Shown here one piece after another: positions 4,716-6,895 of a stretch of 6,895 nt of DNA; position 1 is the stretch's first letter; each line of letters starts with the position of its first letter. This stretch comes from an uncultured Collinsella sp. Its GTDB lineage: Bacteria; Actinomycetota; Coriobacteriia; Coriobacteriales; Coriobacteriaceae. Under the pieces are notes generated by a model. The model saw nothing but the letters and a program-made list of their open reading frames with translations, searched no databases and was not told where the DNA came from. The translations under genes and the position numbers were made by a program. The stretch lies in assembly GCA_900752345.1 (NCBI GenBank), contig CAADVA010000012.1:1-6895 (forward strand), written 5' to 3'.

Positions 4716-5486
4716 CTAAAGCAGCCCAAAGTGCTTCGCAGCGTTATAGATCCCGTCGTCGTCCACGGCGGTCGTCACATAGGTCGCCGCGGCCTTCACG
4801 GTGTCCTGCGCGTTGCCCATGGCCACGCTCGTGCCCACGGCGGCAAACATCGACAGGTCGTTCTCGCCATCGCCAAAGGCGATCGCCTCGCTCGCGTCGA
4901 TACCCAGCCGCTCCAGTGTCGCAGCCACGCCCAGGTCCTTGCCGCCGTTGGCCGGAATAATGTCGCAGAACAAATCGCACCAGCGCGTAGTGAGCGAATG
5001 CGACACCGCATCGGTCACGATATGCTCGTCGGCCGGGTCCACAAAGGCGCAGAACTGGTAAACCGGCGCATCGAAGGCATGCTCGAACGGCTCCTCGTGG
5101 TAGACGATCCCCGCGTTGTTGCCGGCCGCCACCACGCGCTTGGACAGACGGTTCACAAACGAATTCTCGCCCTGCATGCACAGTGAGTCGTAGCGCCCCT
5201 GCGCCACCTGGTCCACAATCACCGCAACGTCTTCCGGGTCGATCGGACAGCTGCGGTAGACGCCCTTGGCATCAAAACAGTGCTGGCCCGAAAGCGTAAT
5301 GTACGCATCCCAACCCAAGTCGAACAGCCAATCCGGCATCTGATAGGTCGGGCGACCCGTGGCGATTATGCACGCAATCCCCTGCTCGCGAAAGCTATCG
5401 AGCACCTGCTGCGCCGACGCCGGAATCCGGTGGGTCTTAAAGCTCAGCAGCGTGCCGTCGATATCGAAAAACGCAGCCTTGATCAT
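4716..5486 (-). CDS. Cof-type HAD-IIB family phosphatase
   Basis: This 256-residue soluble enzyme belongs to the haloacid dehalogenase superfamily and probably hydrolyses small phosphorylated metabolites such as sugar phosphates or nucleotides. All four motifs are present: motif I FFDIDGTLL (nucleophile D8, acid/base D10), motif II ATGR (T43), motif III GGKDLGV (K183) and motif IV GDGENDLSMF (D206, D210). Between motifs II and III lies a cap of about 110 residues (roughly 70-180), the size expected for a type IIB cap, and the length is normal for the family. The substrate is not predictable from sequence. The ATG follows the stop of the ABC-F gene by only 6 bases, and its likely ribosome binding site (GGAG) overlaps the end of that gene, so the two are almost certainly co-transcribed and translationally coupled. 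No clear terminator follows. Confidence 0.92.
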   Translation of the reverse strand: MIKAAFFDIDGTLLSFKTHRIPASAQQVLDSFREQGIACIIATGRPTYQMPDWLFDLGWDAYITLSGQHCFDAKGVYRSCPIDPEDVAVIVDQVAQGRYDSLCMQGENSFVNRLSKRVVAAGNNAGIVYHEEPFEHAFDAPVYQFCAFVDPADEHIVTDAVSHSLTTRWCDLFCDIIPANGGKDLGVAATLERLGIDASEAIAFGDGENDLSMFAAVGTSVAMGNAQDTVKAAATYVTTAVDDDGIYNAAKHFGLL

Positions 5487-5492
5487 CCTCGC

Positions 5493-6895
5493 CTACTCCT
5501 CGCCCTCGAGCTTCTCGCTCGCCTCGAGCCACGCCATCTCCAGCTCGTCCATGGCGGCGTGGGCCTCGTCGATCTTTGCCTGCTGCTCGCCGAGCGCCGT
5601 GTAGTTGGTGGGGTCAACCTGTGCCATCGCGGCCTCGGCCTCCTCCACGCGGGCGCGCTGCGTCTCCATTTTGCGCTCGAGCGAGCTCACCTCGCGGCGG
5701 AGCTTCTGGCGCTCGGCGTTGGAAAGGCCATTGGGCTGGCCGCTCGACTTGGGCTTTTCGGCCGCAGCCGCCGCAGCACCAGTGTCAAACGTGCCGGTCT
5801 TGGCGCTCGGCGCACCCACGGGCTCGCCCTCGGCGGTAGCGTTGCACAGGCGCAGGTACTGGTCGACGCCGCCGGGCATATGCGTCAGGTGGCCGTCGAC
5901 CAGCGCCCACTGCTGGTCGGTCACGCGCTCCATCAAGAAGCGGTCGTGCGTCACCAGGATCAGCGTGCCGGGCCAGCCGTCGAGCAGGTCCTCGACAATC
6001 GCGAGCATGTCGGTATCCAGGTCGTTGCCGGGCTCGTCCAGGATAAGCACGTTGGGCTCGTCCAGGATCGTCAGCAACAGCGACAGGCGACGGCGCTGGC
6101 CGCCCGAAAGATCGCCGATGCGGCTCCAGAGCTGCTGGGTCGTAAAGCCCAGACGCTCGCAGAGCTTCTCGGGCGAAGTCTCCTTGCCGTCGATGACGTA
6201 GTACTTCTTATAGTTGCCGAGAACCTCGCGGATCGTGTCGCCCATGTAGGGCTCGAGCTCCTCGAGCTGCTGCGACAGCACGCCAAAGCGCACCGTCTGG
6301 CCAATCTTCACGCGGCCGCGCGTGGGCTCAATCTTGCCCTGAATCACGTCGAGCAGCGTCGACTTGCCAGCGCCGTTCTCGCCCAAAAGTCCATAGCGGT
6401 CGCCCGCTCCGATGAGCCAGGTCACGTCGGAAAGTACCTGCTTGGGCGCGCCATCGGTATCCGCATAGCCGGCGTCCACGTCGACCACGTCGATGACCTG
6501 CTTGCCCAGGCGGCTCACGGCGAGGCGCTTGAGCTCCAGCTCGTCGCGCACGGGCGGTACGTCGGCGATGAGCTCGCGAGCGGCATCCACGCGAAACTTG
6601 GGCTTGGTGGAGCGCGCCTGGGCGCCGCGGCTTAGCCACGCGAGCTCCTTGCGCGCCATGTTGCGACGGCGCTCCTCGGTAACCGCGGCCATGCGGTCGC
6701 GCTCTACGCGCTGCAGGATGTATGCCGAATAGCCGCCCTCGAAGGGATCGACCTGGCCGTCATGGACCTCCCACATACTGGTGCAGACCTCGTCCAAGAA
6801 CCAGCGGTCGTGCGTGACCACGAGCATCGCGCCCTGACCGCGCTGCCAGCGGGCCTTTAAGTGGCGCGCGAGCCAGTTGATGGTGCGCATGTCCA
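5493..6895 (-). CDS. ABC-F family ATPase, Uup-like, 5' end outside window
   Basis: This is a soluble, duplicated ABC ATPase without membrane segments; family members act on ribosomes or, for Uup, are linked to ribosome assembly and DNA stability. The visible 467 codons begin just after the Walker B motif of the first domain. Counting from the Met encoded at 6888-6890, they show its H-switch (VVTHDRW, H27) and the inter-domain linker with AWLSRGAQARSTKPKFRV (about 84-101), which resembles the Uup linker. The second domain has Walker A GENGAGKST (170-178), signature LSGGQ (261-265), Walker B LILDEPGND (282-290) and H-switch THD (314-316). The family's DEPTN motif is DEPGN here, a Thr-to-Gly change. 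An Ala-rich flexible stretch (about 352-388) leads to a charged C-terminal coiled coil (about 390-463), also a Uup trait. The Met at 6888 is internal, not a start. An antibiotic-resistance ABC-F is less likely given the linker and coiled coil. Confidence 0.9.
   Translation of the reverse strand, partial: DMRTINWLARHLKARWQRGQGAMLVVTHDRWFLDEVCTSMWEVHDGQVDPFEGGYSAYILQRVERDRMAAVTEERRRNMARKELAWLSRGAQARSTKPKFRVDAARELIADVPPVRDELELKRLAVSRLGKQVIDVVDVDAGYADTDGAPKQVLSDVTWLIGAGDRYGLLGENGAGKSTLLDVIQGKIEPTRGRVKIGQTVRFGVLSQQLEELEPYMGDTIREVLGNYKKYYVIDGKETSPEKLCERLGFTTQQLWSRIGDLSGGQRRRLSLLLTILDEPNVLILDEPGNDLDTDMLAIVEDLLDGWPGTLILVTHDRFLMERVTDQQWALVDGHLTHMPGGVDQYLRLCNATAEGEPVGAPSAKTGTFDTGAAAAAAEKPKSSGQPNGLSNAERQKLRREVSSLERKMETQRARVEEAEAAMAQVDPTNYTALGEQQAKIDEAHAAMDELEMAWLEASEKLEGEE

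Noticed and set aside
5280..6635. Plus-strand open frame of 451 codons opposite the HAD and ABC-F genes
   Set aside because: It spans two well-identified genes on the other strand, and its Leu/Ala/His/Arg-rich translation shows no domain; antisense shadow.

Overview
The window is GC-rich, compactly packed bacterial DNA with Shine-Dalgarno-led genes. Codon use and gene content suggest a high-GC Gram-positive, most plausibly a gut Coriobacteriia member such as Collinsella. That assignment is from general impression, not from a search.

Layout, left to right. (1) The 3' part of a DEDDh-type 3'-5' exonuclease gene (+, 2-814) ends near a clean intrinsic terminator (916-948). (2) A metal-efflux operon on the + strand follows. 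It starts with a strong sigma70-type promoter buried in two mirror-image ArsR-type operators (1056-1116). Then come an ArsR/SmtB-family metal sensor (1130-1498), a free-standing 72-residue heavy-metal-associated (HMA) domain protein (1562-1780), a third copy of the operator (1836-1857), and a P1B-2 Zn/Cd/Pb-type ATPase (1880-3832) that has no HMA domain of its own and begins with a lysine-rich tail. (3) A 129-bp nested palindrome (3849-3977) lies between the ATPase gene and a convergent DtxR/MntR-family regulator (-, 4114-4503), whose upstream region carries four copies of a short AGTTnnCC half-site. (4) A short intergenic segment with a repeated GTCCCCA..TGCC motif (4667-4706) precedes a second minus-strand unit. 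That unit is an ABC-F ATPase of the Uup type (5493-6895, 5' end outside the window) followed 6 bases later by a Cof-type HAD phosphatase (4716-5486).

How the genes work together. The sensor, HMA protein and ATPase make a self-contained zinc/cadmium resistance unit. Metal should release the ArsR protein from the operators, the HMA protein may deliver or sense metal, and the ATPase exports it. The separate operator directly before the ATPase suggests a second level of control. The neighbouring DtxR-family regulator has a mixed MntR/DtxR metal site, so two metal-sensing units lie end to end across the palindrome.

The most unusual items are the 129-bp palindrome, the operator set with compensating base changes, the split HMA/ATPase arrangement, and the hybrid metal site in the DtxR-family protein. 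No CRISPR array, tRNA, rRNA, transposase gene or phage gene was seen.
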